Assembly (NCBI GenBank): GCA_964539975.1
Contig: CAZIKK010000001.1
Coordinates: 124,001-188,000, forward strand
From: 38-11 sp964539975
GTDB taxonomy: Bacteria; Bacillota; Clostridia; Tissierellales; Dethiosulfatibacteraceae
Direction of reading: 5' to 3'
DNA: 64,000 nucleotides
This document shows positions 14,669 to 23,570 of the stretch, piece by piece. A program made the position numbers and the translations under genes. A model generated the notes under the pieces. It worked only from the letters and a program-made list of their open reading frames with translations, was not told the origin of the DNA and ran no database searches. The first letter of the stretch is position 1, and each line of letters opens with the position of its first letter.

Positions 14669-16945
14669 CTAGTTTTTATCTTTTTTCAAAGACAAAGCGA
14701 TTCTGCTGCGATTCAAATCCACATCAATGATGCGAACTGTGACTACATCTCCTACTTGAACCACTGACATAGGGGATCGTATGTATTTGTCACTCATCTC
14801 CGAAATATGGACTAAACCATCTTGTTTGACCCCAATATCTACAAAAGCACCAAAATCCACTACATTTCTAACCGTCCCTGTAACCATCATTCCAGGTTTC
14901 AAATCACTAATCTTCAAAACATCATTCCTAAATATGGGTTTTGGCATCTCATCTCTTGGATCTCTTCCAGGTTTTTTCAGCTCATCTATCATGTCTTTCA
15001 GAGTTGGCACACCTACTTTAAGTTCCTCAGCAAGCCACTCCACCCTCTCATCCCATTTTTCTTTTGTGGACTTTTTGGGTTTCGTTAATTGCATCTTACC
15101 AAGGTCTTGTAAGCTCTTAATTTTCTTTGGTTCTTTTGGCTTCTGCCATTTATCGTTAGTTTTTAAAGGTATTGAGAGAATTCTTTGGTTTATATCGCTG
15201 AAATTCGTTTTTTGTAAATTCTCTGGATCATAGTCGAGCTTTTCAATTAATTGCTTTGCAATATCATAAGATTCTGGGTGGACAGAGGTCTTGTCTAAAT
15301 ACTGCTCTCCATCACTTATTCTCAGAAAACCAGCACATTGTTCATAAACTTTTTCTCCAAGTCGCTTGACTTCCAACAAGTCTTTTCTACTGGTGAATTT
15401 ACCATTTTCTTCTCTATGGGACACAATATTCTTAGCAACGGTCTTGTTTACTCCCGCAACATATTGAAGCAATGAAAAAGAAGCTGTGTTTAAATCGACA
15501 CCCACGCTATTTACACAATCTTCAACTACTCCGTCTAGCGATTTTGCAAGCTTTTGTTGATTTACATCATGTTGATACTGCCCAACACCAATGCTTTGTG
15601 GATCAATTTTCACCAATTCCGCTAAGGGGTCTTGCAATCTTCTTCCAATAGAGATCGCACCTCTAATGGAAACATCAATATCTGGATATTCTTCATTAGC
15701 CAATTTTGATGCAGAATAAACAGAAGCACCTGCTTCGCTAACGATTGTATAGGAGACATTTCCTCCTAACTCTTGAATTGTATCAGCGACTAAAACCTCT
15801 GTTTCCCTTGATGCCGTTCCATTTCCAATTGAAATGACTTCAATTTTATACTGATTAATCCATTGTTTTAACGTCTTTTTAGATTTTTCCACTTCATTTT
15901 GAGGTTCGTTTGGATAAATGGTTGTATAATTGAGCAACTTGCCTGTGCCATCAAGGGCGACCAACTTACAGCCCGTTCTGTATGATGGGTCGACTGCAAG
16001 CACCACTACATCCTTTATCGGCGCTGCCAATAAAAGATTTTTGGTGTTTTGAGCAAATACCTTAATCGCTTCTTCTTCTGCTGTCTCCGTTAAAATATTT
16101 CTGATTTCTCGTGTCACAGATGGTGTGATCAAGCGCTTATATGCATCTCCAATTGCTTCTTTGTATAGCCCTGTTGTCAAAGCTTGGTCATTTGTGATGG
16201 ATTTATCTGTCAAGTAAGCGATTACCTCTGTGTCTGGCGTTTCTAAGCTGACCTTAAGCTTTTTCTCCTTCTCTCCTCTGTTTATCGCCAGTACTCGATG
16301 ATTAGCCATTTTACTGACCGGTTCACTAAACTTATAATACATATCGTACACAGTTGATTCTTGATCATCTACTGCAAGCGTTTTAATAGTGCCGTGTTTT
16401 AAGTACATCTCTCTGATTCTTTCTCTGAAATCTGCATTGTCTGACACTACCTCCGCAACAATATCCTTTGCTCCCTGCCAAGCATCAACCGCTGAAGGAA
16501 TCTCATCTCCTATGTATGGTTCCGCCAATTCTATCAATTCGCCTGACTCAAATTCTTGCCGCATAATTATATTTGCTAAAGGCTCCAATCCTCTTGCCTT
16601 TGCAATCGTGGCCCTTGTCTTCTTCTTTTGCTTATAAGGTCGGTAAAGATCTTCCACTCTTTGGATAAGCTCAGCCGACTGAATTTCAGTCTCTAATTCT
16701 TTCGTTAGTTTTCCTTGCTCTGCAATTAAACGAATGACTTCATCCTTTCTGTCTCTTAGCGACCTTAAATAGGTTAAGCGCTCCTCCAAGTCTCTTAATA
16801 CGACATCATTCAAAGAGCCTGTTTGTTCTTTTCTATAGCGCGCTATGAAAGGTATTGTATTTCCTTCATCAATCAACGCGACCGTGTTCTTAACTTGGCT
16901 TTCCTTTAAATTAAACTCTTTAGCCAGTGCAACAATCATTTCCAT
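14669..16945 (-). CDS. tex: Tex-family transcription accessory / RNA-binding protein
   Basis: A 758-residue Tex protein. Order of domains: N-terminal helical Tex-N (to about 190), YqgF/RNase H-like fold (VVLAVDPSYRTGCKLVALD, about 325 on), tandem helix-hairpin-helix (SFSLLQYVAGVNKTVAKNIV; FTSRKDLLEVKRLGEKVYEQCAGFLRI) and a C-terminal S1 domain (GMMVTGTVRNVVDFGAFVDIGVKQDGLVHISEM). Tex is a broadly conserved nucleic-acid-binding factor linked to transcription; its precise job is not settled. Length is typical. The ATG follows GGGAG by six bases. It is 25 bases downstream of prfB and may be co-transcribed with secA-prfB. Confidence 0.95.
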   Translation of the reverse strand: MEMIVALAKEFNLKESQVKNTVALIDEGNTIPFIARYRKEQTGSLNDVVLRDLEERLTYLRSLRDRKDEVIRLIAEQGKLTKELETEIQSAELIQRVEDLYRPYKQKKKTRATIAKARGLEPLANIIMRQEFESGELIELAEPYIGDEIPSAVDAWQGAKDIVAEVVSDNADFRERIREMYLKHGTIKTLAVDDQESTVYDMYYKFSEPVSKMANHRVLAINRGEKEKKLKVSLETPDTEVIAYLTDKSITNDQALTTGLYKEAIGDAYKRLITPSVTREIRNILTETAEEEAIKVFAQNTKNLLLAAPIKDVVVLAVDPSYRTGCKLVALDGTGKLLNYTTIYPNEPQNEVEKSKKTLKQWINQYKIEVISIGNGTASRETEVLVADTIQELGGNVSYTIVSEAGASVYSASKLANEEYPDIDVSIRGAISIGRRLQDPLAELVKIDPQSIGVGQYQHDVNQQKLAKSLDGVVEDCVNSVGVDLNTASFSLLQYVAGVNKTVAKNIVSHREENGKFTSRKDLLEVKRLGEKVYEQCAGFLRISDGEQYLDKTSVHPESYDIAKQLIEKLDYDPENLQKTNFSDINQRILSIPLKTNDKWQKPKEPKKIKSLQDLGKMQLTKPKKSTKEKWDERVEWLAEELKVGVPTLKDMIDELKKPGRDPRDEMPKPIFRNDVLKISDLKPGMMVTGTVRNVVDFGAFVDIGVKQDGLVHISEMSDKYIRSPMSVVQVGDVVTVRIIDVDLNRSRIALSLKKDKN

Positions 16946-16970
16946 AGCATACTCCCGATTACTTTCTGAT

Positions 16971-18072
16971 TTAATCTTTTTGTTTCAAATATTCATTAAT
17001 AAACACTTCTAAATCTCCATCCATGACCGCTTGCACATTTCCCTTTTCGGCATTTGTGCGATGGTCTTTCACAAGACTATAGGGGTGGAAGACATAAGAA
17101 CGAATTTGGCTTCCCCACGCTATTTGATTGTATTTACCTTGAATGTCTTCAATCTTTTCTTTTTGCTCTTCTTCTTTAATTTCTATTAGCTTCGCCATCA
17201 GCATTTTTAGGGCTGTTGCCTTGTTTTTGTGTTGAGATCTCTCATTCTGACAGGACACCATAATCCCCGTAGGAAGATGAGTGATTCTTACTGCTGAATC
17301 TGTTGTGTTAACATGTTGACCACCCGCACCACTAGAACGATAAGTGTCAATTTTTAAATCCGTTGGATTAATGTCTATATCAATTTCATCATCGATTTCA
17401 GGCATCACATCGACTGATGCAAAGGAGGTGTGGCGTTTATTTGAAGAGTCAAAGGGTGACAGTCTTACCAGTCGATGTACACCTTTTTCTGATTTTAAGT
17501 AGCCATATGCATAGGGGCCCTGAATTAACAACACCACGCTTTTTATTCCTGCTTCTGTATCTGTCAAAATATCCAAGACGTCTGTCTTGTAACCAGATTT
17601 CTCAGACCATCTGAGATACATCCTCATTAACATTTCTGCCCAATCTTGGGCTTCTGTTCCTCCAGCTCCAGCATGGATTGAAAGAATCGCACTGTTTTTA
17701 TCATAAGGGCCATTCAGCATCGTTTTTAACTTGAAGATCTCAAGAACCTTATCTGTCTCTTTTATAAGCTCACTCAAGTCACTCAGCATGCTGTCTTCAT
17801 TTTCTTCCTGAATCAATTGCATCAATAACTCGATCTCTTCTATTTGTTCTTCGATTAATGCCATTTGGCCTATTTTATCATCGACAATTTTTAAACTCTG
17901 TCCCAATTTCTGAGCTCTTGACACATCATCCCAAAAATCAGGTTTTTGCATTTCATTCTCATATTGTTTTTTCAATTCCTTTAACTTGGGTAAGTCAAAG
18001 GGAAACACCTACCTCGTCTAAAGTCTGTCTAAAATACTTCAATTTCTCGTTATATTGATATAAATCAATCAT
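16971..18072 (-). CDS. prfB: Peptide chain release factor 2 (programmed +1 frameshift)
   Basis: Release factor 2, which terminates translation at UAA and UGA. The gene is split over two frames: 25 codons from the ATG at 18070-18072 end at CTT TGA C (stop 17995-17997), then a +1 shift at CTT continues with GAC (17994-17996) for 341 more codons, giving about 366 residues, the normal RF2 length. The codon-recognition tripeptide SPF (in LSPFDSS) and the catalytic GGQ (in SGAGGQHVN) are present. The frameshift autoregulates RF2: low RF2 lets the ribosome pause at UGA and shift. secA lies upstream, the usual secA-prfB order. Confidence 0.96.
17994..18015 (-). promoter_or_regulatory. Programmed +1 frameshift site of prfB
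   Basis: Minus strand GAGGTAGGTG followed by TTTCC and CTT TGA C. The purine-rich stretch acts as an internal Shine-Dalgarno-like element and CTT is the slip codon, as in most bacterial prfB genes. Downstream protein continues DLPKLKEL without any start codon needed. Confidence 0.93.
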
Positions 18073-18089
18073 ACCTCTTCACTCCTCTC

Positions 18090-20831
18090 TTAGCTGTTTT
18101 TTCCACAGCATTTTTTATATTTTTTACCGCTACCACATGGGCACGGGGCGTTTCTACCAATTTTCTCTCCTTTGACAACCGTCTTTGGCTTTGATGCTTC
18201 ACCATCTTTATTGGTCCCAAGTTCTCTTGCTACTTTTGACCTTTGAAGTTTTTCTTGAGGTCTCACACGATATATATGCTTAATCGTATCCTCTTGGATC
18301 AACTGGATCATTTCATTGAACATATCGTAACCTTCGTTCTGATACGCTCTTACAGGATCTTCATTTCCCATAGCTCGAAGACCTATGCCTTGTCGAAGTT
18401 CATCCATCGCATCTATGTGATCCATCCATTTTGTGTCTACTGTTTTTAATAGTACGATCCTTTCTACTTCTCTGAACATCTCAATACCAAACTCGTTTTC
18501 TTTCATCGTATACAGTTTTTCTGCCACATTAATAGACATTTCTTTCAGCTTGTCTTTCGTAAGTTCTTCCAAGTTGTCGATTTTAAGCTTGATATTCGCA
18601 CCAATTAGTTCGCTTAATTCCTGTTCGTACCCTTCCAAGTCCCAATTTTCAGGGTATTTGTCAACGGTATATTTTTCAAGGGATAGATCGACTCTTCCAC
18701 GTATCATAGTCATGATGTGTTCTCTTAAATCTTCTCCCATGAGGACTTTTCTTCTTTCAGAGTAAATAACTTCTCTTTGTTTGTTCATTACGTTGTCATA
18801 TTGCAAAACATGTTTTCTTACGTTGAAATTTCTTCCTTCTACTCTGCTTTGCGCCGTTTCAATGGACTTTGTCAACATTCCATGCTCAAGCGCTTCATCT
18901 TCAGGCAATCCAAGCGTATTGACCAATGACTTTACTTTATCGCCCGCAAATAATCGCATCAGATCATCATCCAATGAAATGTAAAACCTCGAACAACCTG
19001 GATCACCTTGACGACCTGCTCGTCCTCTTAATTGGTTGTCAATTCGTCTAGATTCATGTCTTTCTGTTCCAATAATGCTCAATCCACCGGCGGCAATCAC
19101 TTTCTTGTTCTCATCTCTGATAGCTTGTTTTGTTTCTTCCAAATACTTTTTGTACTGCTGTCTTGCTTTAAGGATCTCACTATCTTCTATGGCATCATAC
19201 CCATCTGCTTTAGCTGCAATCTCTTCAGTGAACTCATTCTTTATTTTAACCTTTGCCATGTATTCGGGATTTCCTCCCAAAACTATATCTGTTCCTCTAC
19301 CTGCCATATTTGTTGCAATGGTTACTGCTCCGAAACGACCTGCCTGTGCAACAATTTCTGCCTCTTTCTCATGATTTTTTGCATTGAGAACAGTGTGAGG
19401 TATGTTTTTCTTTTTCAAAACATGGCTTAACAACTCAGACTTCTCGATAGAAATGGTTCCCACTAAAACTGGCTGCCCGTTCTTGTGCCTTTGAACAATT
19501 TCATCTACAACTGCATTGAACTTTGCCGACTCAGTCTTGTAAATTACATCCGAAAAATCTTCTCTCACAACAGGTTTGTTGGTGGGTATCTCAATAACAT
19601 CCACTCCGTATATCTCTCTGAACTCCTGCTCCTCTGTTTTGGCTGTTCCTGTCATACCTGCCAATTTCTTATACATTCTAAAATAATTCTGATAAGTAAT
19701 CGTTGCCAGGGTTTTGGATTCTCTTCTCACGTCAAGTCCTTCTTTAGCTTCGATAGCTTGGTGAAGTCCTTTTGAGAAGCGTCTTCCATACATTAATCGT
19801 CCTGTGAATTCGTCAACTATTAGCACTTCTCCGTCTTTCACAATATAGTCAATATCGCTTTTCATGACGCTGTGTGCTTTCAATGCTTGATTAATATGGT
19901 GCGTGATTTCCATGTTGCTCTCATCTGCCAAATTCTCAACATTAAAGAATTTTTCAGCTTTACTGAGTCCTATCTCTGTTAAAGTGACATTCTTCCCCTT
20001 TTCATCTACAACAAAGTCTACTGTCTCTTCTTTGAAATTCCCCATCATCATTTCCATTTTACTCATTTGCTCATCGGGGTCTTGTATTCTTCCTTTAAGT
20101 CTTTTTGCAAATGAATTGGCTTGATGATACAACTCGGTCGATTTATCACCGGCACCAGATATGATCAATGGTGTCCTAGCTTCATCTATCAAAATACTAT
20201 CCACTTCATCTATGATGCAGAAATTTAGATCCAATTGGACCATGTCCTCTTTTCTTACAACCATATTGTCTCTTAAATAATCAAACCCAAATTCATTGTT
20301 TGTTCCATAAGTTATGTCACAAGCATATTGTTTTCTTCTTTCTTCATTTGTCAGACCATGGACAATACACCCAACGCTCAATCCAAGGAATTGATAAACC
20401 TTACCCATCCAATCTTTGTCTCTCTGTGCAAGGTAATCATTGACTGTCACAACGTGAACCCCTTTACCAGTCAGTGCATTTAAATAGACCGGCAAGGTTG
20501 CAACTAGTGTTTTACCTTCTCCAGTCTTCATCTCAGCAATTCTACCTTGGTGAAGGATAACACCCCCAATCACTTGAACTTCATAGTGTTTCATTCCCAG
20601 AACTCTCCACGCAGCCTCTCTAACTACTGCAAAAGCTTCTGGCAATATGTCATCCATCAACTCTCCTCTACTCAATCTATCTTTGAATACATCTGTTTTT
20701 GCCTTCAGTTCATCATCAGAGAATGTTTGAATTTCTGATTCTAAAGCTATGACTGATTTTGTAATAGAATCAATCCTCTTGATTTCTCGTTCTGAGTAAG
20801 AACCCATTATTTTTTCTAAAAAATTCTTCAT
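18090..20831 (-). CDS. secA: Protein translocase ATPase SecA
   Basis: The 913-residue motor ATPase that drives unfolded preproteins through SecYEG. Walker A is AEMKTGEGKT (about 100), the DEAD-like motif is IIDEVDSILIDEARTPL, and ATNMAGRGTDI and QLRGRAGRQGDPG are the helicase motifs V and VI. The C terminus ends in the zinc-binding SEC-C element CPCGSGKKYKKCC. The length is normal for the long SecA form. The ATG follows AGGGTGG. It is 17 bases upstream of prfB's start and likely co-transcribed with it. Confidence 0.98.
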   Translation of the reverse strand: MKNFLEKIMGSYSEREIKRIDSITKSVIALESEIQTFSDDELKAKTDVFKDRLSRGELMDDILPEAFAVVREAAWRVLGMKHYEVQVIGGVILHQGRIAEMKTGEGKTLVATLPVYLNALTGKGVHVVTVNDYLAQRDKDWMGKVYQFLGLSVGCIVHGLTNEERRKQYACDITYGTNNEFGFDYLRDNMVVRKEDMVQLDLNFCIIDEVDSILIDEARTPLIISGAGDKSTELYHQANSFAKRLKGRIQDPDEQMSKMEMMMGNFKEETVDFVVDEKGKNVTLTEIGLSKAEKFFNVENLADESNMEITHHINQALKAHSVMKSDIDYIVKDGEVLIVDEFTGRLMYGRRFSKGLHQAIEAKEGLDVRRESKTLATITYQNYFRMYKKLAGMTGTAKTEEQEFREIYGVDVIEIPTNKPVVREDFSDVIYKTESAKFNAVVDEIVQRHKNGQPVLVGTISIEKSELLSHVLKKKNIPHTVLNAKNHEKEAEIVAQAGRFGAVTIATNMAGRGTDIVLGGNPEYMAKVKIKNEFTEEIAAKADGYDAIEDSEILKARQQYKKYLEETKQAIRDENKKVIAAGGLSIIGTERHESRRIDNQLRGRAGRQGDPGCSRFYISLDDDLMRLFAGDKVKSLVNTLGLPEDEALEHGMLTKSIETAQSRVEGRNFNVRKHVLQYDNVMNKQREVIYSERRKVLMGEDLREHIMTMIRGRVDLSLEKYTVDKYPENWDLEGYEQELSELIGANIKLKIDNLEELTKDKLKEMSINVAEKLYTMKENEFGIEMFREVERIVLLKTVDTKWMDHIDAMDELRQGIGLRAMGNEDPVRAYQNEGYDMFNEMIQLIQEDTIKHIYRVRPQEKLQRSKVARELGTNKDGEASKPKTVVKGEKIGRNAPCPCGSGKKYKKCCGKNS

Positions 20832-20913
20832 TTTACCACCCTAATTTAAGTCTCGCCATCTACTTTATATTATTTGTTTTAACATAACCTTTATTTTAAC
20901 ACCAAATATAAGT

Positions 20914-20932
20914 ATTGGCAAGCAATGCCAAT
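20914..20932 (-). terminator. Short hairpin after the HI0933-type flavoprotein gene
   Basis: ATTGGCA-AGCAA-TGCCAAT, three bases after the stop codon on the minus strand. The T-run is broken (ATACTTATATTT), so it may be a weak terminator before secA. Confidence 0.45.
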
Positions 20933-20935
20933 GCC

Positions 20936-22171
20936 TCAGTATGCGCTGCACGCGATACCTGCTTTAATTCCAGTACACCATGCCCAATGAAGATTAAAGC
21001 CTCCGCACTCACCATAAAGATCCAGTACTTCACCTGCAACATGAACCCCTGCATATTTTTTGCTTTCCATTGTACGGGGGTTTAATTCTCTTAAAGAAAG
21101 TCCTCCAGCCGTTACTTGCGATGCTTGCCATGAGTGATAATTCGTTATGTTCAATCTTAGTGACTTCAATGTTTTTATAATTTGATACACTTGTTTTTTG
21201 TTGAGTTGTGTCGCTTTTATCGACATATCCGTTATTCCAGACTCTTTCAAAATCGGTATGATAAGCCGTTTGTTCAGCAATCCCACAAAGCTGTCCTGAA
21301 CAGATTTATGCTTAAGTTTTAAAAACCTGGCCATAAGCGCATCATGCAACTCGAGCGGTGTTTGATTCGCAAACAAGTCGAGCTCCAATTTGACCGACTT
21401 TCCTTTCATTATTTCTTCAACCGCTTGACCACTTAATTGTAAAACAGGTGGCCCTGACACGCCAAAATCAGCAAACAAGACCTCCCCAAAGTCTTTCCCA
21501 ATCAAACCATCCTCAGAAACCAATCTTACCAGAGCCATTACTTTTAGCCCTCTTAATGCCTTAAGATGCTTAAAATCGCTTTTAAGTTTAACCAATGCTG
21601 GGTACGTTGGGTGCAAAACATATCCCATACTCTCTAATAGTTTAAACCCTGACCCATCTGAACCAAGCATATCGGAGGATTTTCCTCCCATCGCAAGGAC
21701 AACCTTATCGAACTCATGCGTTGCTATCGTTGAATTCACTTGGGTCCTTTTTTTAGATGGGTGAATTGACAACACTTGCTCCCCACACTTTTCTATCGTT
21801 CCATGCCTGAGATACTCGTCTCTCAACACATCCACCATACTTGATGCTTGAAGACTGTAAGGAAAAATCTTCCCTGTCTCATCCTGATAAGGCTCTATCC
21901 CCAAATCTCTAAAATAATTAATCACATACTCAGTTGAAAAGTTTTCAAGAAACTGGCTTGCTAATTCCACATCTTTGCTACGATACCTAGTCAATTCAAT
22001 CCAAGCATTTGTAAAATTGCATCTGCCGTTACCCGTAGCAAGCAATTTTTTTCCTACCCGATCCATTCTCTCTATGATTGTGACTTGAGCGCCATTTCGA
22101 GACGCCTCCACTGCTGCAACCATGCCTGCTGCGCCACCACCAATAATTCCGATTCTCAATGATTTTCTCAC
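20936..22171 (-). CDS. HI0933/BaiN-family NAD(P)/FAD-dependent oxidoreductase
   Basis: A 411-residue flavoprotein. The N terminus has the dinucleotide-binding motif IGIIGGGAAGMVAA (8-21) and the family signature GKKLLATGNGRCNFTN; a second motif, GGKSSDMLGSDGSGF, and the C-terminal GGFNLHWAWCTGIKAG are typical. The family includes BaiN-like enzymes but the substrate of most members is unknown. The frame begins with GTG, but GGAG is only one base before it; a TTG four codons later is an alternative start. It appears to be transcribed on its own or with secA downstream. Confidence 0.85.
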   Translation of the reverse strand: MRKSLRIGIIGGGAAGMVAAVEASRNGAQVTIIERMDRVGKKLLATGNGRCNFTNAWIELTRYRSKDVELASQFLENFSTEYVINYFRDLGIEPYQDETGKIFPYSLQASSMVDVLRDEYLRHGTIEKCGEQVLSIHPSKKRTQVNSTIATHEFDKVVLAMGGKSSDMLGSDGSGFKLLESMGYVLHPTYPALVKLKSDFKHLKALRGLKVMALVRLVSEDGLIGKDFGEVLFADFGVSGPPVLQLSGQAVEEIMKGKSVKLELDLFANQTPLELHDALMARFLKLKHKSVQDSFVGLLNKRLIIPILKESGITDMSIKATQLNKKQVYQIIKTLKSLRLNITNYHSWQASQVTAGGLSLRELNPRTMESKKYAGVHVAGEVLDLYGECGGFNLHWAWCTGIKAGIACSAY

Positions 22172-22247
22172 GCTCCATTCTCAACAAAATATATGCTTAT
22201 CATACCACGTCATACTTAATTATGAAAGAACTTGAACCACAATATGA

Positions 22248-22276
22248 GAAAAGCTGCCTCAACGAGGCAGCTTTTC
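22248..22276 (-). terminator. Intrinsic terminator overlapping the end of the LytTR gene
   Basis: GAAAAGCTGCCTC-AAC-GAGGCAGCTTTTC, a perfect 13-base stem that includes the stop codon at 22259-22261. Confidence 0.75.
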
Positions 22277-22942
22277 AATCAGCTTCAATCTGTATTTTCC
22301 AGCTATTGGTACTTTCTTTTTGATGCGAGTAAAATGGCAGTATTTGTCATCGATGTGATCAATGTTTTCAATATTTACAATATAATTGTTGTGACATCTG
22401 AAAAATACGTCCCCTTCAAGCGTTTTTAATAGTTTCTTAAATTGCTCCTTGACTACATAATCTCCTCTATCTGTGTGGATTTTAATTGTCGTCAAAAGCT
22501 TCTCAAAGCAATGGATTTCTTTATAGGGAATAATGGTCATCCGGTTATTGTATTTAAATAAAAAAAGTTTCAATTTCTTCTTCATGTTTTCCAAGGAAGT
22601 TTCAAGTAAGTTGTCAATTACATCTTCTTGCAGAGGTCTATACAACACACTGTCAAAATTCTTCATCTCCAAATCCATTGTTTCAACATATCTGTCCGTT
22701 ATCAGAATGGTAGCCACTTCTTCTGTTACCTTTCTAATCTCTTTTCCAATTTCAACTGAGGAATCTCTACTTTCTACAAAGATCAAGTCTGGCGTCTTAG
22801 ACTCCAGATATTTTCCAAGTTTGTAGGTCTCAAACAACTCATCAATTTCACAAGTTGCTTGGTTGTTTTCAAAAAATCGGTGGATATTTTTTTTGAGATC
22901 TGGTTTGCCGGTCGTGTTCAAGATCAATATTCTAAACATCAT
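22259..22942 (-). CDS. LytTR-domain transcriptional regulator with degenerate receiver domain
   Basis: A 227-residue LytR/AlgR-type regulator. The C-terminal half (about 125-227) is a LytTR DNA-binding domain (IHCFEKLLTTIKIHTDRGDYVV; FFRCHNNYIVNIENI). The N-terminal half has the spacing of a response-regulator receiver, but the acidic pair is replaced by ILNTTG and the phosphoacceptor position is Glu57 (DLIFVESRD), so normal aspartyl phosphorylation is unlikely. No histidine kinase is nearby. I placed the start at the ATGATG at 22937-22942, preceded by AAGGAGAGGTG; the longer frame lacks a ribosome site. Targets unknown; divergent from an unknown 91-residue gene. Confidence 0.82.
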   Translation of the reverse strand: MMFRILILNTTGKPDLKKNIHRFFENNQATCEIDELFETYKLGKYLESKTPDLIFVESRDSSVEIGKEIRKVTEEVATILITDRYVETMDLEMKNFDSVLYRPLQEDVIDNLLETSLENMKKKLKLFLFKYNNRMTIIPYKEIHCFEKLLTTIKIHTDRGDYVVKEQFKKLLKTLEGDVFFRCHNNYIVNIENIDHIDDKYCHFTRIKKKVPIAGKYRLKLIEKLPR

Positions 22943-23005
22943 AATGCAACACCTCTCCTTGACTAGTCTTGCCCTCATTATATCATAGGATCAAAAAGAA
23001 ATAAA

Positions 23006-23034
23006 TTGACGAAGTCGGAAACATGATTTAACAT
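23006..23034 (+). promoter_or_regulatory. Sigma-A promoter for the 91-residue protein
   Basis: TTGACG (23006-23011) and TAACAT (23029-23034), 17 bases apart, followed by AAGGAG shortly before the ATG at 23067. Confidence 0.55.
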
Positions 23035-23066
23035 CAATTATAAGATGTAATTACAAGGAGATTAAT

Positions 23067-23342
23067 ATGTTTAAAGTATGGGCAAAGTTGATAAAAGACA
23101 ACACCATCATCGCTGATTTCGATATTGAGGATCCTTCTCAAAGCTCTTTTTCATTTAAAAGAGACCTGGCTTTTGAAAAAATATGTGACGCCTTTGATTT
23201 AAGTGTACCAGTTTGGCTACCCAAACATACGCAAAATTTTTCTCAATTTAATCGCGCCACTTTCTTCCCTGAAGATTTTTTGGATGAGGTTGATTTTGAT
23301 CGCATGGAATTCGATTTAATTAAAACAGATGTTATCAAATAA
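23067..23342 (+). CDS. Hypothetical protein, 91 residues
   Basis: I do not recognise this family. The protein is cytoplasmic by composition: no signal peptide or membrane helix, and an acidic C-terminal part (FFPEDFLDEVDFDRMEFDLIK). It has a strong ribosome site (AAGGAG) and its own promoter, supporting real expression. It is divergent from the LytTR gene and convergent with the feo operon. Small proteins with this start (MFKVWAKLIKDN) seem to occur in Clostridia, but I cannot assign a role. Confidence 0.7.
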   Translation: MFKVWAKLIKDNTIIADFDIEDPSQSSFSFKRDLAFEKICDAFDLSVPVWLPKHTQNFSQFNRATFFPEDFLDEVDFDRMEFDLIKTDVIK

Positions 23343-23357
23343 ATCTCTTCCCGATCC

Positions 23358-23516
23358 CTACTCTTCCTTATCTTTCCTACCACAATTTTCTTTTAAATTA
23401 CAACTATCGCAATGATTGCTTCGGGTACATTTACCCTCTTTCATTCTTTTAATCTGTCCATAAAAAACCCAAACAGCTAACAATCCTATCCCAATTCCTA
23501 CCAAATAGTTTATCAT
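23358..23516 (-). CDS. FeoB-associated Cys-rich membrane protein
   Basis: A 52-residue gene found by direct translation. One N-terminal membrane helix (MINYLVGIGIGLLAVWVFYG) is followed by a cytoplasmic Cys-rich tail with Cys in the order KCTRSNHCDSCNLKENC. This is the pattern of the FeoB-associated family (often called FeoC-like or FeoB_associated), placed directly after feoB. GGTGAGTG precedes the ATG at 23514-23516. It lies 54 bases after feoB and is likely the third gene of the feo operon. Its function is not well defined; metal handling at FeoB is the usual proposal. Confidence 0.85.
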   Translation of the reverse strand: MINYLVGIGIGLLAVWVFYGQIKRMKEGKCTRSNHCDSCNLKENCGRKDKEE

Positions 23517-23570
23517 TTTCACTCACCATCTTAATCTACTCTTACCTGTTCATTCTCAAAAATCCAACCT

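Noticed and set aside
18006..18008. In-frame ATG of the second prfB frame as gene start
   Set aside because: It lies within the frameshift region; the full RF2 N terminus begins at 18072 with a ribosome site.
19032..19430. 132-codon open frame antisense to secA
   Set aside because: Same reason; secA motifs are intact on the opposite strand.
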